A DNA stretch of 64,000 bases, taken from the NCBI RefSeq assembly GCF_004000925.1, contig NZ_BIME01000002.1, forward strand, positions 496,001 to 560,000. The letters are read 5' to 3'. This document shows, one piece after another, positions 18,527 to 27,433 of the stretch. A program made the position numbers and the translations under genes. This DNA is from Paenibacillus illinoisensis NBRC 15959. Its GTDB lineage: Bacteria; Bacillota; Bacilli; Paenibacillales; Paenibacillaceae. The notes under the pieces are model-generated. The model was not told the origin of the DNA and made no database searches. It saw nothing but the letters and a program-made list of their open reading frames with translations. Numbering within the stretch: position 1 is the first letter of the stretch; each line of letters opens with the position of its first letter.

Positions 18527-18625
18527 TCTATTCCTTGAAAGATTAGGGATGGGTTAACGCTATACGCGCTTACCATCCTGCGAAATACAACGCGCAGGAC
18601 TTCGGTCTGGCGCGTTTTTTATTTT
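18519..18625 (+). promoter_or_regulatory. Leader attenuator: alternative hairpins and UUCG terminator
   Basis: Hairpin A:B is AGCGTTAA (18519-18526) with TTAACGCT (18554-18561). Hairpin C:D is TCCTGCG (18576-18582) with CGCAGGA (18593-18599). The terminator is 18589-18600 with 18605-18616, closed by a C(TTCG)G tetraloop and followed by TTTTTT and an A/T run. C:D and the terminator share bases 18593-18599, so they exclude each other. ACGCGC at 18564-18569 can also compete for the terminator 3' arm. This is the geometry of translation-dependent attenuation before the Nudix gene. Confidence 0.65.
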
Positions 18626-18652
18626 TGTTATAACAGAAATGGAGGAGTGTAC

Positions 18653-19123
18653 ATGGCAATCATGACGGATTCAAAAGGCAACATTTTTTTGGAATTTAAT
18701 CCTATCAAGTATGATAAGCTCATTTCAATGACGCTGGATGTTCCACTAACCCATGCTCTAATTGTGGTGAAGTGCCAAGGGAAGTACCTTTTCATGCATA
18801 ATAAGTGGAGAAACAAATGGGAACTGCCGGGAGGTATTATTGAAGCTGGTGAGAACGCTGAGCAATGTGTCATTCGAGAATTGTTTGAGGAAACCAATCA
18901 ACCTATGGACACGGCTGAATTTAAAGGATTAATGAAGTTTAGACTTCAGCCAAGTTTCCATGGACCTGAACGGACAGAATATGGGGCTCTGTTTATGGGG
19001 GAACTATCCCAACTTCATGATTTTGTTGAAAACGATGAAGCTTCTTCAATTATTCTTTGGGATGGTACATCGGAGATTGGTGATATCGCAGAAATAGATA
19101 GGAAGTTAATTGAGTTTGTGTGA
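18653..19123 (+). CDS. Nudix hydrolase
   Basis: 156-residue Nudix-fold pyrophosphohydrolase. The Nudix box reads GGIIEAGENAEQC, then IRELFEETNQ, with the REXXEE core that binds Mg2+. The substrate, normally a nucleoside diphosphate derivative, is not predictable. An N-terminal segment of about 35 residues precedes the fold. ATG 18653 is chosen because GGAGGAG lies 5-6 bases before it; a GTG at 18647 overlaps that site. The gene lies just after an intrinsic terminator with competing hairpins, so its expression is probably controlled by readthrough. Confidence 0.88.
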   Translation: MAIMTDSKGNIFLEFNPIKYDKLISMTLDVPLTHALIVVKCQGKYLFMHNKWRNKWELPGGIIEAGENAEQCVIRELFEETNQPMDTAEFKGLMKFRLQPSFHGPERTEYGALFMGELSQLHDFVENDEASSIILWDGTSEIGDIAEIDRKLIEFV

Positions 19124-19140
19124 TACACGATTAAGCTAAC

Positions 19141-19350
19141 GCAAATGATTGCATAAAAAAGCAAGGACTCCATGTGCCTGTAGTCATTATTTCACGAAAA
19201 GAGGCAGACGCCCATTTCGGTTTCCTCAGCACACTTGCAGCAATGGATATCCCCAGATCAAGCGTTGCAACTCAAGAACTTCTTGGATGGAGGCCTGTGC
19301 ACCCTACACTGATCGCCGACCTCCAACAGTCTCATTACTTCAGCAACTAA
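19141..19350 (+). pseudogene. 3' remnant of an SDR/epimerase gene
   Basis: About 70 codons in frame, without a start, encode the C-terminal end of an NAD-dependent epimerase/SDR-family oxidoreductase. Recognisable parts are the HFGFLSTLAAMDIP helix and TQELLGWRPVHPTLIADL, a C-terminal pattern I know from this family, ended by TAA at 19348. The Rossmann part is missing. This indicates a deletion or insertion event just after the Nudix gene. The rest of the 19124-19435 gap holds only the terminator below. Confidence 0.7.
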
Positions 19351-19356
19351 ATGAAG

Positions 19357-19390
19357 TGCTCCCGTGATCACAGATGCGGGAGCATTTTTC
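19357..19390. terminator. Rho-independent terminator
   Basis: An 8-bp perfect stem (TGCTCCCG with CGGGAGCA) is followed by TTTTT. It probably belonged to the decayed SDR gene and now also separates the Nudix unit from the convergent map gene. Confidence 0.85.
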
Positions 19391-19435
19391 TATTAAGACA
19401 GTAACTCTCATTACTGTATAAGACCTATATTTGTT

Positions 19436-20182
19436 CTATTGGAGGGTTAGAATTTGTGGACCTTCAGCCGTGATAGCAATGGTATGTTCGTATTGAGCGG
19501 CAAGCTTGTTGTCGATCGTCCGTGCGGTCCAGCCGTCGGGATCAATTGTCAGGAAGTAAGATCCTTCGGTAATCATGGGTTCAATCGTGAATACCATACC
19601 TTCCTTGATGCGGTGGCCTTTTCCAGGCTTGCCGACATGCATATAAGTCGGCTCCTCGTGCAGGTCGCGGCCTATGCCATGGGCGAGGAGGTCGCGCACG
19701 ACCCCGAAGCCGTGTGATTCCGCATGCCGCTGAATCGTGCTTGTCACGTCGCCGAGCCGATTGCCGGGCTGCGCCTGCGCGATCCCGAGGTCAAGACATT
19801 CCTTCGTGACCCGCATCAACTTCTTGGCCATTGGCGAGATCTGCCCGACCGCATAGCTCCAGGCAGAATCACCGAGCCAACCATCGAGCTCAGCAACCGT
19901 GTCAATCGTCACGATATCGCCTTCCTCAAGGGGCTTATTGTTGGGGAAACCATGTGCAATCACATCATTGGCGGAAGCACAGGTCGCATATGGGTAGCCT
20001 TTATAGCCTTTCTGGTATGGCTTTGCGCCGTGCTTCAACATAATGTCCTCGAACAGGCGATCAATCTCATTAGTCGTAATGCCTGGTTTGATAAGCGGGG
20101 CGATTGTACGATGGCATTCAGCCACCACTTGGCATGCCTTGCGGATAGCCTCAATTTCATACTTGCTTTTTAAAATGACCAT
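19436..20182 (-). CDS. map: Type I methionine aminopeptidase
   Basis: 248-residue pita-bread-fold peptidase that removes the initiator methionine. Metal ligands are the aspartates of TIDTVAELDG and LGDSAWSY, the histidine in HEEPTYMHVG/LAHGIGRDLH, and the glutamates in FTIEPMI and YEHTIAI. ATG 20182 is preferred; longer frames upstream run into the preceding tetR gene. The gene is 7 bases after the TetR-family gene, so the two form an operon. The usual map gene of Bacillales sits in the ribosomal-protein cluster, so this is likely a second copy under its own control. Confidence 0.9.
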   Translation of the reverse strand: MVILKSKYEIEAIRKACQVVAECHRTIAPLIKPGITTNEIDRLFEDIMLKHGAKPYQKGYKGYPYATCASANDVIAHGFPNNKPLEEGDIVTIDTVAELDGWLGDSAWSYAVGQISPMAKKLMRVTKECLDLGIAQAQPGNRLGDVTSTIQRHAESHGFGVVRDLLAHGIGRDLHEEPTYMHVGKPGKGHRIKEGMVFTIEPMITEGSYFLTIDPDGWTARTIDNKLAAQYEHTIAITAEGPQILTLQ

Positions 20183-20189
20183 TTTCGTA

Positions 20190-20774
20190 TCAAGACTCCT
20201 TCTTAATAGCTTGCATGGCGAGATGGGCAATTCGATTAACATCAAGGTCGGAATTGCCTGCATAATAGTACAATCCACAGCAGCCGACCAGCACGGCGAG
20301 CATATGGTCTATTTGATCATCTTCACACTGGGTGGCCGATTGAAGTGGAACGTAAAGCCGTTCCATGAATCGTTTCTTGGCGTGGTAGCGATCCTTCTCA
20401 GGCAAGCCTGCATAATGTTCTGCTGCCATTTTGTAGACAAGATATGCACGGGCGTCCGATTGCCATAGCTGGAGCAGCGCTATGCAATAGGTCAATACCT
20501 GCTTATCATCCGGGTTGCTTCTGTTGCTGTTCGTCCATTTTTCGATAACTTGTTCGCATTTCTCAAAGCCGCTGCCCAGCACATCTTCTATTAATAAATG
20601 CCGGTTGGGGTAATAATGGTACACTGTGCCGTAACCAAGCTTTGCCTCGCGGGCAACGTCACGTATATCAAAGCTGCCGCCCGTGCGAAAATAGGAACGC
20701 GCAGCGACGTCCAGGATCTGTTCTCTGCGTTGTATGCGAATAAGTTCATTTTGTTCTTTGGTACGGGGAGACAT
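20190..20774 (-). CDS. TetR-family transcriptional regulator
   Basis: 194-residue TetR-type regulator. The N-terminal HTH is typical: RREQILDVAARSYFRTG, then IRDVAREAKLGYGTVYHYYPNRHLL. The C-terminal ligand domain is not recognisable as a known subfamily. ATG 20774 has GGAGG 9 bases upstream. It is the first gene of a two-gene operon with map and divergent from the AraC-type sensor gene at 21001. It most likely controls its own operon. Confidence 0.9.
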   Translation of the reverse strand: MSPRTKEQNELIRIQRREQILDVAARSYFRTGGSFDIRDVAREAKLGYGTVYHYYPNRHLLIEDVLGSGFEKCEQVIEKWTNSNRSNPDDKQVLTYCIALLQLWQSDARAYLVYKMAAEHYAGLPEKDRYHAKKRFMERLYVPLQSATQCEDDQIDHMLAVLVGCCGLYYYAGNSDLDVNRIAHLAMQAIKKES

Positions 20775-20970
20775 AGCATGCAACCTCCTTATTTTGACCT
20801 GCAAATTTGTCGATATAAAGATAGTAACGCATGGTGGGGTAAAATGCAAAAAGGTTGTTAATGTTCGATTGATTTCGGTATTGGACAGTAAATTAAGGAT
20901 TTGTACCCCAAAGCCGAAGTTGTACCTTCACCTTGTGCAAATGATAGGTGTATCATTAACAAAACAGCAT

Positions 20971-20984
20971 TGTAAACGCTTACG
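20971..20984 (+). promoter_or_regulatory. cre-like catabolite-control site
   Basis: TGTAAACGCTTACG matches the CcpA consensus TGWAANCGNTNWCA at all but the last position. It lies 16 bases before the start of the AraC-type gene, where binding would block expression on preferred sugars. Confidence 0.5.
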
Positions 20985-21000
20985 AAAGAAGGGGGTACAT

Positions 21001-23322
21001 ATGCAGCGCTTATGGTCCAAATTCTCGCCTTTGTTTCGCAGATTTATGATTTCGTATCTTATTGTTCTCATGATTCCTCAAATTGCCGGATATGCCTCCT
21101 ATCGAACATCCATTGAAGCAGCGAGGACCAGCTCGATTGAGAACAGCCTCAAATCGCTCAACCTGAGCAAGGAGATTATTGAACGAAATCTGAAGCTGGT
21201 TGAGGATTTCACGAGACAACTGGCCATTAACCAGGATTTAAACCGTTTGATAGCTGATCCCAAGCCGCATGACGTTAATAATGTCTATGGTTTGAGCCGC
21301 ATGCAGCGCAGCCTGTCCATGTACAGCAGTACGAATGATTATTTGTCTCATTTTTTCATCTATATTCCCAACTATAATGTCATTATTACGCCTACGACGG
21401 TTTACTACCGACCTGAGCATTATTTTGCTGCCAACCGCCTAGAAGGCATCACGTTTGCAGAGTGGAAAGAGAACGTATTAAAAAAGCCGCATTTAAATGA
21501 AATCATTCCCCTACAAAATTATAAGAAGGAGATTCGAAGTGATGTGTTTGTGAACGCTCCAGCCATCACGTTTCTTCAGTCGCTTCCTTTAAACAGCTTC
21601 AACAAGCCGCAGGCTACCATTGGCGTCATGATTGATGAGAATCAGATGGCGAGTTTGACTCAACCTATTGTGGAGCAATATGGGGGGTGGACATTGGTTA
21701 CAGATTCGAGTGGGGATATTATTTTTTCACGTGGCATAGATGAAGCCGAGGCGGAAAACTTGAAAGGTATGCCTGCTAACAAGAACGATGAAGTGATGCC
21801 AATGGACGATGGGCGGCTACTCATTTCCATTCACTCCAATCAAAATGGCTGGAATTACATGGCTGGCATCCCCGAAGGTGCGCTTATGGTAAAGGCCGAT
21901 CAGATCAAGCAGGTTACCTTAACTTTTACGTTAGCAACACTTGGTATTGGATTATTGATTGGGCTAATGCTGGCTTACCGACACAGCGCACCGATTCACC
22001 GGCTTCTGTCGGTCTTCCGGGAACAGGATATAGGGCTGCCGGGAAAGACAAGCAACGAATATGATTTTTTGGCAAGCAATATCACCAGCCTAATTACCAA
22101 TAACCATGTACTTAAGAATGCATTAAATGAACAGATTCCCATGTTAAGGGATGGATTTATCAAACGTCTGCTGACAGGTGAGTTTTACACCATCCGTGAG
22201 TTGGAGGCGATTTCTTCCCAGACTGACATATCCCTTCAGACGAGTCGAGGGGTTGTAGGAATTGTGAAGGTAGACGGTTATGGAAGTCCGGATAGCGAAG
22301 AAATTATTCAAGAACTAAGCGTCGCGAGGCTTATCGTACGTGAAGCTTTAACGGCATGGAATTCAGAGATCTTGATAACAGACTGGGGAACAGATCAGAT
22401 TGCTTTTGTACAACCGCTTAGCGTAGAACCTTCGGATATATCCTTGCACACAACGGTTTCCGAACTGAGCAAACAGATGGATGCAGTTTACCGGGAATAC
22501 CGGGTATCGACCACTGTTGGAATGGGTGCTTCTTATGAGGTGTGGAATGATGTTGGCCGTTCGTTTAACGAGGCCAGACAAGCATTGGAATATGCCATTC
22601 ATATGGGAACTGAGCATCTGGTGAGATTCGAGGACACCGTCAAGGAAACCGAATTGTATTACTATCCGATGGAGTCAGAACAGCGTCTGCTCAATACGCT
22701 GAAGGCGGGTGAAATGGAAGAATCGGATCGGGTTCTGGATCAGTTGTTCCACCGCAATTTTACTGAGCGAGAGCTGTCTTATGACATGACACAGCAGTTC
22801 GTTGTGGAATTGAAGGGAACATTTCTGAAGCTGGAACCCAAGATCATGCTGGACGAAGCACTTGTTGATGAGTTTAAGAATCGGATTGCGGCTATTCAGG
22901 TAACGGACAGTGTTACCGTACTCCGGGACAAGTTTCACCAACTGGCAAAAGACGTCTGCCTGGACATACAACGCAAAAAATCCAATATGCATGCTGAAAT
23001 TATCAACGAAACGATGGCTTACATTCAGGAACGCTATGCGGATGCAACCTTAACGGTATATCGCATTGCAGAACAAATGGGTAAACCGGAAAAATATATC
23101 TCGCAGTTATTCAAAGAGTATACCGGAGAGAACCTTTCCGACTATGTGGAGAAGGTACGAATTAACAAAGCTGCTGAACTGCTGCGTGAGACTGAACGGA
23201 CGATCGATGAGATTGCCCTGACCACCGGATACAACAGCGCACATTCGTTCCGAAGAGCCTTCAAGCGAGTCCGTGGGATTTTGCCTAGTTCATTTCGCCA
23301 GATGGAGAACGAAATGGAATGA
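21001..23322 (+). CDS. Membrane-bound AraC-family sensor-regulator
   Basis: 773-residue regulator with a membrane helix near residues 15-37, an extracytoplasmic sensor domain to about residue 300, a second membrane helix (FTLATLGIGLLIGLMLAY), a cytoplasmic linker region, and a C-terminal AraC HTH (YRIAEQMGKPEKYISQLFKEY; TTGYNSAHSFRRAFKR). This architecture is typical of Paenibacillus regulators next to LplABC-type importers. It probably senses an external oligosaccharide or the loaded binding protein and activates the downstream importer. ATG 21001 is chosen because AAGAAGGGGG lies just upstream; the frame is open further upstream, but that part is not protein-like. Confidence 0.9.
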   Translation: MQRLWSKFSPLFRRFMISYLIVLMIPQIAGYASYRTSIEAARTSSIENSLKSLNLSKEIIERNLKLVEDFTRQLAINQDLNRLIADPKPHDVNNVYGLSRMQRSLSMYSSTNDYLSHFFIYIPNYNVIITPTTVYYRPEHYFAANRLEGITFAEWKENVLKKPHLNEIIPLQNYKKEIRSDVFVNAPAITFLQSLPLNSFNKPQATIGVMIDENQMASLTQPIVEQYGGWTLVTDSSGDIIFSRGIDEAEAENLKGMPANKNDEVMPMDDGRLLISIHSNQNGWNYMAGIPEGALMVKADQIKQVTLTFTLATLGIGLLIGLMLAYRHSAPIHRLLSVFREQDIGLPGKTSNEYDFLASNITSLITNNHVLKNALNEQIPMLRDGFIKRLLTGEFYTIRELEAISSQTDISLQTSRGVVGIVKVDGYGSPDSEEIIQELSVARLIVREALTAWNSEILITDWGTDQIAFVQPLSVEPSDISLHTTVSELSKQMDAVYREYRVSTTVGMGASYEVWNDVGRSFNEARQALEYAIHMGTEHLVRFEDTVKETELYYYPMESEQRLLNTLKAGEMEESDRVLDQLFHRNFTERELSYDMTQQFVVELKGTFLKLEPKIMLDEALVDEFKNRIAAIQVTDSVTVLRDKFHQLAKDVCLDIQRKKSNMHAEIINETMAYIQERYADATLTVYRIAEQMGKPEKYISQLFKEYTGENLSDYVEKVRINKAAELLRETERTIDEIALTTGYNSAHSFRRAFKRVRGILPSSFRQMENEME

Positions 23323-23484
23323 AGCTAGCACAATCATGATTATCAATCCAAGCAGAAACATCAAAAAAATCATTGCGAAATTAAAGCCACATCAGGCTTC
23401 TCGGCCTTGTTGTCCTTGAATCGTACCTCATCGAGTAAAGTGTACCTTTACGTGACTAAGGGAGCCCTCTTATGATTACGAACA

Positions 23485-23498
23485 AGAAAGCGCTATCA
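23485..23498 (+). promoter_or_regulatory. cre-like catabolite-control site before the importer operon
   Basis: AGAAAGCGCTATCA differs from TGWAANCGNTNWCA only at the first base. It is 42 bases before the first permease gene and suggests CcpA repression of the importer. Confidence 0.5.
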
Positions 23499-23539
23499 AA
23501 AAAAGAGGGCCTTATTCATTTTGGCTACCTCCTGGGGGG

Positions 23540-24511
23540 ATGACTCTGAGAACAACAATTTCTAATGACAAAACGGTAGTAAAACAAGGCAGGCGCTCTG
23601 CAGTGAAACTGGCCTTGTCCAGAAGCTGGAGGAGACACTGGCAGCTCTATCTGTTGATGATTCCTCCTGTCGCGTACTTCATTATTTTCAAGTATGTGCC
23701 TATGGTTAATGCAGTGCTCGCTTTCAAGGATTACAACGTAATTAAGGGGATCTGGGGAAGTCCATGGGTGGGCACCAAATATTTTGAGCTGCTTTTCCAA
23801 AACCCGGCGTTCGCTACCCTGATCAAAAACACACTGTATATTTCGTTTTACAGTTTGGTCGTGGGTTTTCCAGTCCCGATACTTCTAGCACTGGCGTTGA
23901 ACGAAGTCAAGAACGCCAAATTCAAAAAAACGGTACAGATGGTTACTTATGCACCTTACTTTATTTCAACCGTTGTCATGGTATCCATCATCATGCTTTT
24001 CCTATCGCCGCGGCTGGGCATTGTGAACACAATCGCAGGAACGCTTGGTTTTGAAGCGGTCAATTTCCTTGGAGAGCCTGGGCTGTTTCGTTCCATCTAC
24101 GTATTTTCGGATGTCTGGCAGAGCATGGGATATTCCGCAGTCATCTATTTGGCAGCACTTGCAGGTATTGATCCTTCATTGTACGAGGCAGCCAAGGTTG
24201 ATGGAGCCAACCGGTTTCAGAAAATGGTGAACATCGATCTGCCCGGCCTGCTGCCGGCGGCAGTCATTATCCTGATTCTGAGCGTTGGCAATATCATGGC
24301 CGTCGGATTTGAAAAAATTTATTTGCTGCAAAATCCATTGAACTTATCCGCTTCCGAGATTATCTCCACCTATGTGTACAAAATGGGTTTGCTGAATGCC
24401 AATTACAGCTTTGCTACCGCAGTTGGCCTCTTTAATTCGCTTATTAACCTGATTCTGTTGTTAACGGTCAATGCTGCTGCCAAGCGTCTGTCCAATACAA
24501 GCTTATGGTAA
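23540..24511 (+). CDS. ABC sugar permease (LplB-like)
   Basis: 323-residue permease of the carbohydrate-uptake class with about six membrane helices. The transmission loop is YEAAKVDGANRFQKMVNIDL, and the early helix/loop LKNTLYISFYSLVVGFPVPI has the LplB/YteP layout. It forms the channel with the next gene; the binding lipoprotein is third. No ATPase is encoded nearby, so a shared MsmX-type ATPase is likely used, as in Bacillus. The ATG follows CTGGGGGG directly, so the start is slightly uncertain. Confidence 0.9.
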   Translation: MTLRTTISNDKTVVKQGRRSAVKLALSRSWRRHWQLYLLMIPPVAYFIIFKYVPMVNAVLAFKDYNVIKGIWGSPWVGTKYFELLFQNPAFATLIKNTLYISFYSLVVGFPVPILLALALNEVKNAKFKKTVQMVTYAPYFISTVVMVSIIMLFLSPRLGIVNTIAGTLGFEAVNFLGEPGLFRSIYVFSDVWQSMGYSAVIYLAALAGIDPSLYEAAKVDGANRFQKMVNIDLPGLLPAAVIILILSVGNIMAVGFEKIYLLQNPLNLSASEIISTYVYKMGLLNANYSFATAVGLFNSLINLILLLTVNAAAKRLSNTSLW

Positions 24512-24538
24512 TGCGGCAAAAGGAAAGGGGGGAATCAG

Positions 24539-25465
24539 ATGAGCAAGTTGCAATCCCAAGCCGGTTCAGCGGTTAGTCAGAGGAGCACCATCAGAGAATC
24601 TTTTGGGGACCGGGTATTTATAGCCATCATCTACCTCATTCTGACGGTTGTCTTGATTGCAGTACTCTATCCACTGATCTATATCGTAAGCTCTTCTCTG
24701 AGCAGCCCGGCAGCAGTTACATCCGGGAAAGTCTGGCTGTGGCCCGTTGATATGACACTCGATGGCTATAAGTCTGTATTGCGCAACGATCAGGTTATCA
24801 TGGGTTACGCCAATTCGTTATTTTATACCACAATAGGAACAATCATTAGTGTAGCGCTGACCATTATGATTGCTTATCCGCTTTCCAAAAAAACCTTTGT
24901 TGGGCGCAGCCCTCTCATGATGTTTATTACATTCACCATGCTATTCTCAGGCGGATTAATTCCAACTTACCTGGTGGTAAAATCCATGGGACTGATTGAT
25001 ACCCGCTGGGCTCTGTTGATTCCTAATGCCATCTGGGTGTGGCAGGTGATTATCGCACGTACTTTTTTTCAGAATTCCATCCCGGAAGAGCTGTCCGAGG
25101 CAGCCGATATTGACGGATGCAGTGATATCCGTTTCATTTTCAGCGTCATTTTGCCTCTCGCCAAACCCATCATCGCTGTTTTGTCATTGATGTATGCCGT
25201 TGGGCAGTGGAATGCGTATTTTGATGCCCTGATTTATTTAAAAACGCAATCGCTCTATCCGCTTCAGTTGATTCTCCGCAGCATTCTGATTCTGAGTAAC
25301 AGCACGGGAAATATGGATGTGGGAGAGATGGTGAAACAGCAGCAAATGGCTGAGTTGATGAAGTTCTCACTCATTGTTATGGCCAGTTTGCCGGTACTCG
25401 TCATTTATCCGTTTGTGCAGCGATATTTCGTTCAGGGCATGTTGATTGGCTCCGTCAAGGGCTAG
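24539..25465 (+). CDS. ABC sugar permease (LplC/YtcP-like)
   Basis: 308-residue second permease of the same importer, again with about six helices. The transmission loop reads SEAADIDGCSDIRFIFSVIL. The C-terminal end FVQRYFVQGMLIGSVKG is the family's conserved tail. GGGGGG lies upstream of the ATG, and the gene is 27 bases after the first permease. It should bring an oligosaccharide into the cytoplasm for the GH95 enzyme downstream. Confidence 0.92.
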   Translation: MSKLQSQAGSAVSQRSTIRESFGDRVFIAIIYLILTVVLIAVLYPLIYIVSSSLSSPAAVTSGKVWLWPVDMTLDGYKSVLRNDQVIMGYANSLFYTTIGTIISVALTIMIAYPLSKKTFVGRSPLMMFITFTMLFSGGLIPTYLVVKSMGLIDTRWALLIPNAIWVWQVIIARTFFQNSIPEELSEAADIDGCSDIRFIFSVILPLAKPIIAVLSLMYAVGQWNAYFDALIYLKTQSLYPLQLILRSILILSNSTGNMDVGEMVKQQQMAELMKFSLIVMASLPVLVIYPFVQRYFVQGMLIGSVKG

Positions 25466-25499
25466 TTCACTACATTTATTCGTAAGGGAGAGGGTCTAT

Positions 25500-27149
25500 T
25501 TGAGAAAAACAGGGTCATTCGTGCTTGCTTGTATACTGCTCCTGTCTGTGGCACTGGCAGGATGTTCATCCTCAAATCAGAGCAGCGGAGAAGAGGGGAG
25601 CGGCCCTTCATCCGGGGACAACGTGACCATTAATGTGTTTGCTCATCAAAGTTCGGATACTAACCTTCAAACGAACAAGTTTACGAAAAAGATGGAAGAG
25701 AAGTTTAATGTGAAGATAAACTGGACGACGGTTCCTTTTGACGGTGCGGCTGAAAAAAGACAAATATCATTGGCTTCGGGAGACTACCCGGATCTCTATT
25801 TGCTCATTCCATGGGTGGACCGTTTTTCTCAAACGGACTTGTTGAAATTTGGTCAGCAAGGAGTCATTGTACCGCTGAATGAACTAATTGAGCAATACGC
25901 ACCGAATATCAAAAAGGTACTGGACAGCAGTGAGTATTATAAAGCAATGAACACTGCGCCCGACGGCAATATTTACGGTCTTACGGGCTTGAATGAATGT
26001 TTCCACTGCTCATATCCGAATAAAATGTGGATGAATACGAAATGGCTAGAGCAGCTTGGTTTATCCGAGCCTACAACGACGGAAGAATTTAAGGAAGTGC
26101 TAAAAGCATTCAAAACTAAGGACCCGAACGGCAACGGCAAAGCGGATGAAGTGCCGCTGAGCGGTTCCATTGAAAATTTCGGCGTTCACATTATTCCCTA
26201 TTTGATGAACGGGTTTATCTACGACGATGACAGAACCTATCTCATTGCAAAGGATGGCCGGGTTGATACGGTTGCGAACAAACCGGAGTGGAAGGAAGGA
26301 CTGGCCTATATCAAATCGCTGTACGATGAAGGTTTGATTGACCCCGGTGCGTTCACGCAAAATGTGGGGGCCTTTAAAAAAATCGGAGATAATGCGGATG
26401 CGCAGCTTCTTGGCGCAGGTGCAGCCATGCACCCATCTCTTTTTGTAAATACGGCCGAGGGTGCTCCGTATGGGAAGGATTATAATCCGATTCCTCCTTT
26501 GAAAGGACCGCATGCCAATTATGCGACCTACAACTATCCAATTGACCCTGGAGCATCGTTTGTACTCACAAACAAGGCAAGTGAAGAGACGCAGATTGCA
26601 GCAATAAAAATGCTGGATTATCTCTACACACAAGAAGGAGCCATGAGTGCATATCTGGGTGAGGAGGGCACCAGCTGGCGCAAGCCGGAGGAAGGCGACG
26701 TTGCCCTTAATGATCAGGTAGGTCCACTCTACAAAGCCATTCCCCTCCCCACAGGTGAGGAGCCTCGTAATGACAGCTGGGGTGCGCTGAGTCAGTATAA
26801 TCACCACAGGGCATACCGCGATGCCGAAGTACAAGGCAAGGACATCTATGCAGGTGACGGATATGAGCGCCGACTTTATGAGGCGACACTCTTGATGGAA
26901 GGCAAAGAACCCAAGGAAGTTTTTCCGCATTGGGCACTATGGGTGGACCCGGCAAATGCGGACGAAACAAGCATGATGCAGACGAACCTCAAGGATTATA
27001 TTGACCAGAATGCCCTGCAATTCATCACTGGAGCAAAGAGTCTGGAAAAGGATTGGGACGATTATGTGAAAGGGCTGGAAGGTCTCAACATCCAGCGTTA
27101 TCTGGAAATTATGCAGGCAGCGTATGATTCTTCATCCATTTCCAAGTAG
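25500..27149 (+). CDS. Extracellular sugar-binding lipoprotein (LplA-like)
   Basis: 549-residue solute-binding lipoprotein with a signal peptide ending in the lipobox VALAGCSS. The family-1-like lobe motif KMEEKFNVKINWTTVPFD and SGDYPDLYLLIPW are typical of LplA-type proteins of Paenibacillus. It should bind the oligosaccharide and deliver it to the two upstream permeases. TTG 25500 is preferred over longer upstream frames because AAGGGAGAGG ends 6 bases before it and the lipoprotein signal starts exactly there. It ends the importer operon. Confidence 0.9.
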   Translation: MRKTGSFVLACILLLSVALAGCSSSNQSSGEEGSGPSSGDNVTINVFAHQSSDTNLQTNKFTKKMEEKFNVKINWTTVPFDGAAEKRQISLASGDYPDLYLLIPWVDRFSQTDLLKFGQQGVIVPLNELIEQYAPNIKKVLDSSEYYKAMNTAPDGNIYGLTGLNECFHCSYPNKMWMNTKWLEQLGLSEPTTTEEFKEVLKAFKTKDPNGNGKADEVPLSGSIENFGVHIIPYLMNGFIYDDDRTYLIAKDGRVDTVANKPEWKEGLAYIKSLYDEGLIDPGAFTQNVGAFKKIGDNADAQLLGAGAAMHPSLFVNTAEGAPYGKDYNPIPPLKGPHANYATYNYPIDPGASFVLTNKASEETQIAAIKMLDYLYTQEGAMSAYLGEEGTSWRKPEEGDVALNDQVGPLYKAIPLPTGEEPRNDSWGALSQYNHHRAYRDAEVQGKDIYAGDGYERRLYEATLLMEGKEPKEVFPHWALWVDPANADETSMMQTNLKDYIDQNALQFITGAKSLEKDWDDYVKGLEGLNIQRYLEIMQAAYDSSSISK

Positions 27150-27207
27150 AGGGAATGGGGGGGTTATACCCATCCTGGGCGGCAATTTCATCCATTATTA
27201 TCAAACA

Positions 27208-27242
27208 CGGGCCGGTTCGCATTTTTGCGAATCAGGTCCTTA
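27208..27242 (+). terminator. Possible terminator hairpin of the importer operon
   Basis: GGTTCGCA pairs with TGCGAATC around a TTTT loop, with weaker outer pairs. Only a short T-rich tract follows. The rest of 27150-27433 shows nothing recognisable beyond a likely promoter region for the GH95 gene. Confidence 0.4.
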
Positions 27243-27433
27243 ATCTTTTACGGCAGGCAGCCACCAATCTCATTGATTTTGATCGAAGAAACTCTCCCAA
27301 TACATGATCTTTTCGATTCTCATATCATGAAAGAGTATGGATCTGCATGAATACGTTATTTTTATTCTTTGTTGGGATGTTAATATGAGATTAATCTCTT
27401 GTCATTCATTGAAATTCATAGTGGAGGTTCAGA

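Noticed and set aside
23466..23516. Inverted pair CCCTCTT...AAGAGGG before the first permease
   Set aside because: The hairpin is weak, lacks a T-run and surrounds the cre-like site; not enough to call a terminator or riboswitch.
26100..26930. 276-codon minus-strand frame
   Set aside because: It lies fully inside the LplA-like binding-protein gene, is antisense to it, has no ribosome site and no recognisable protein features.
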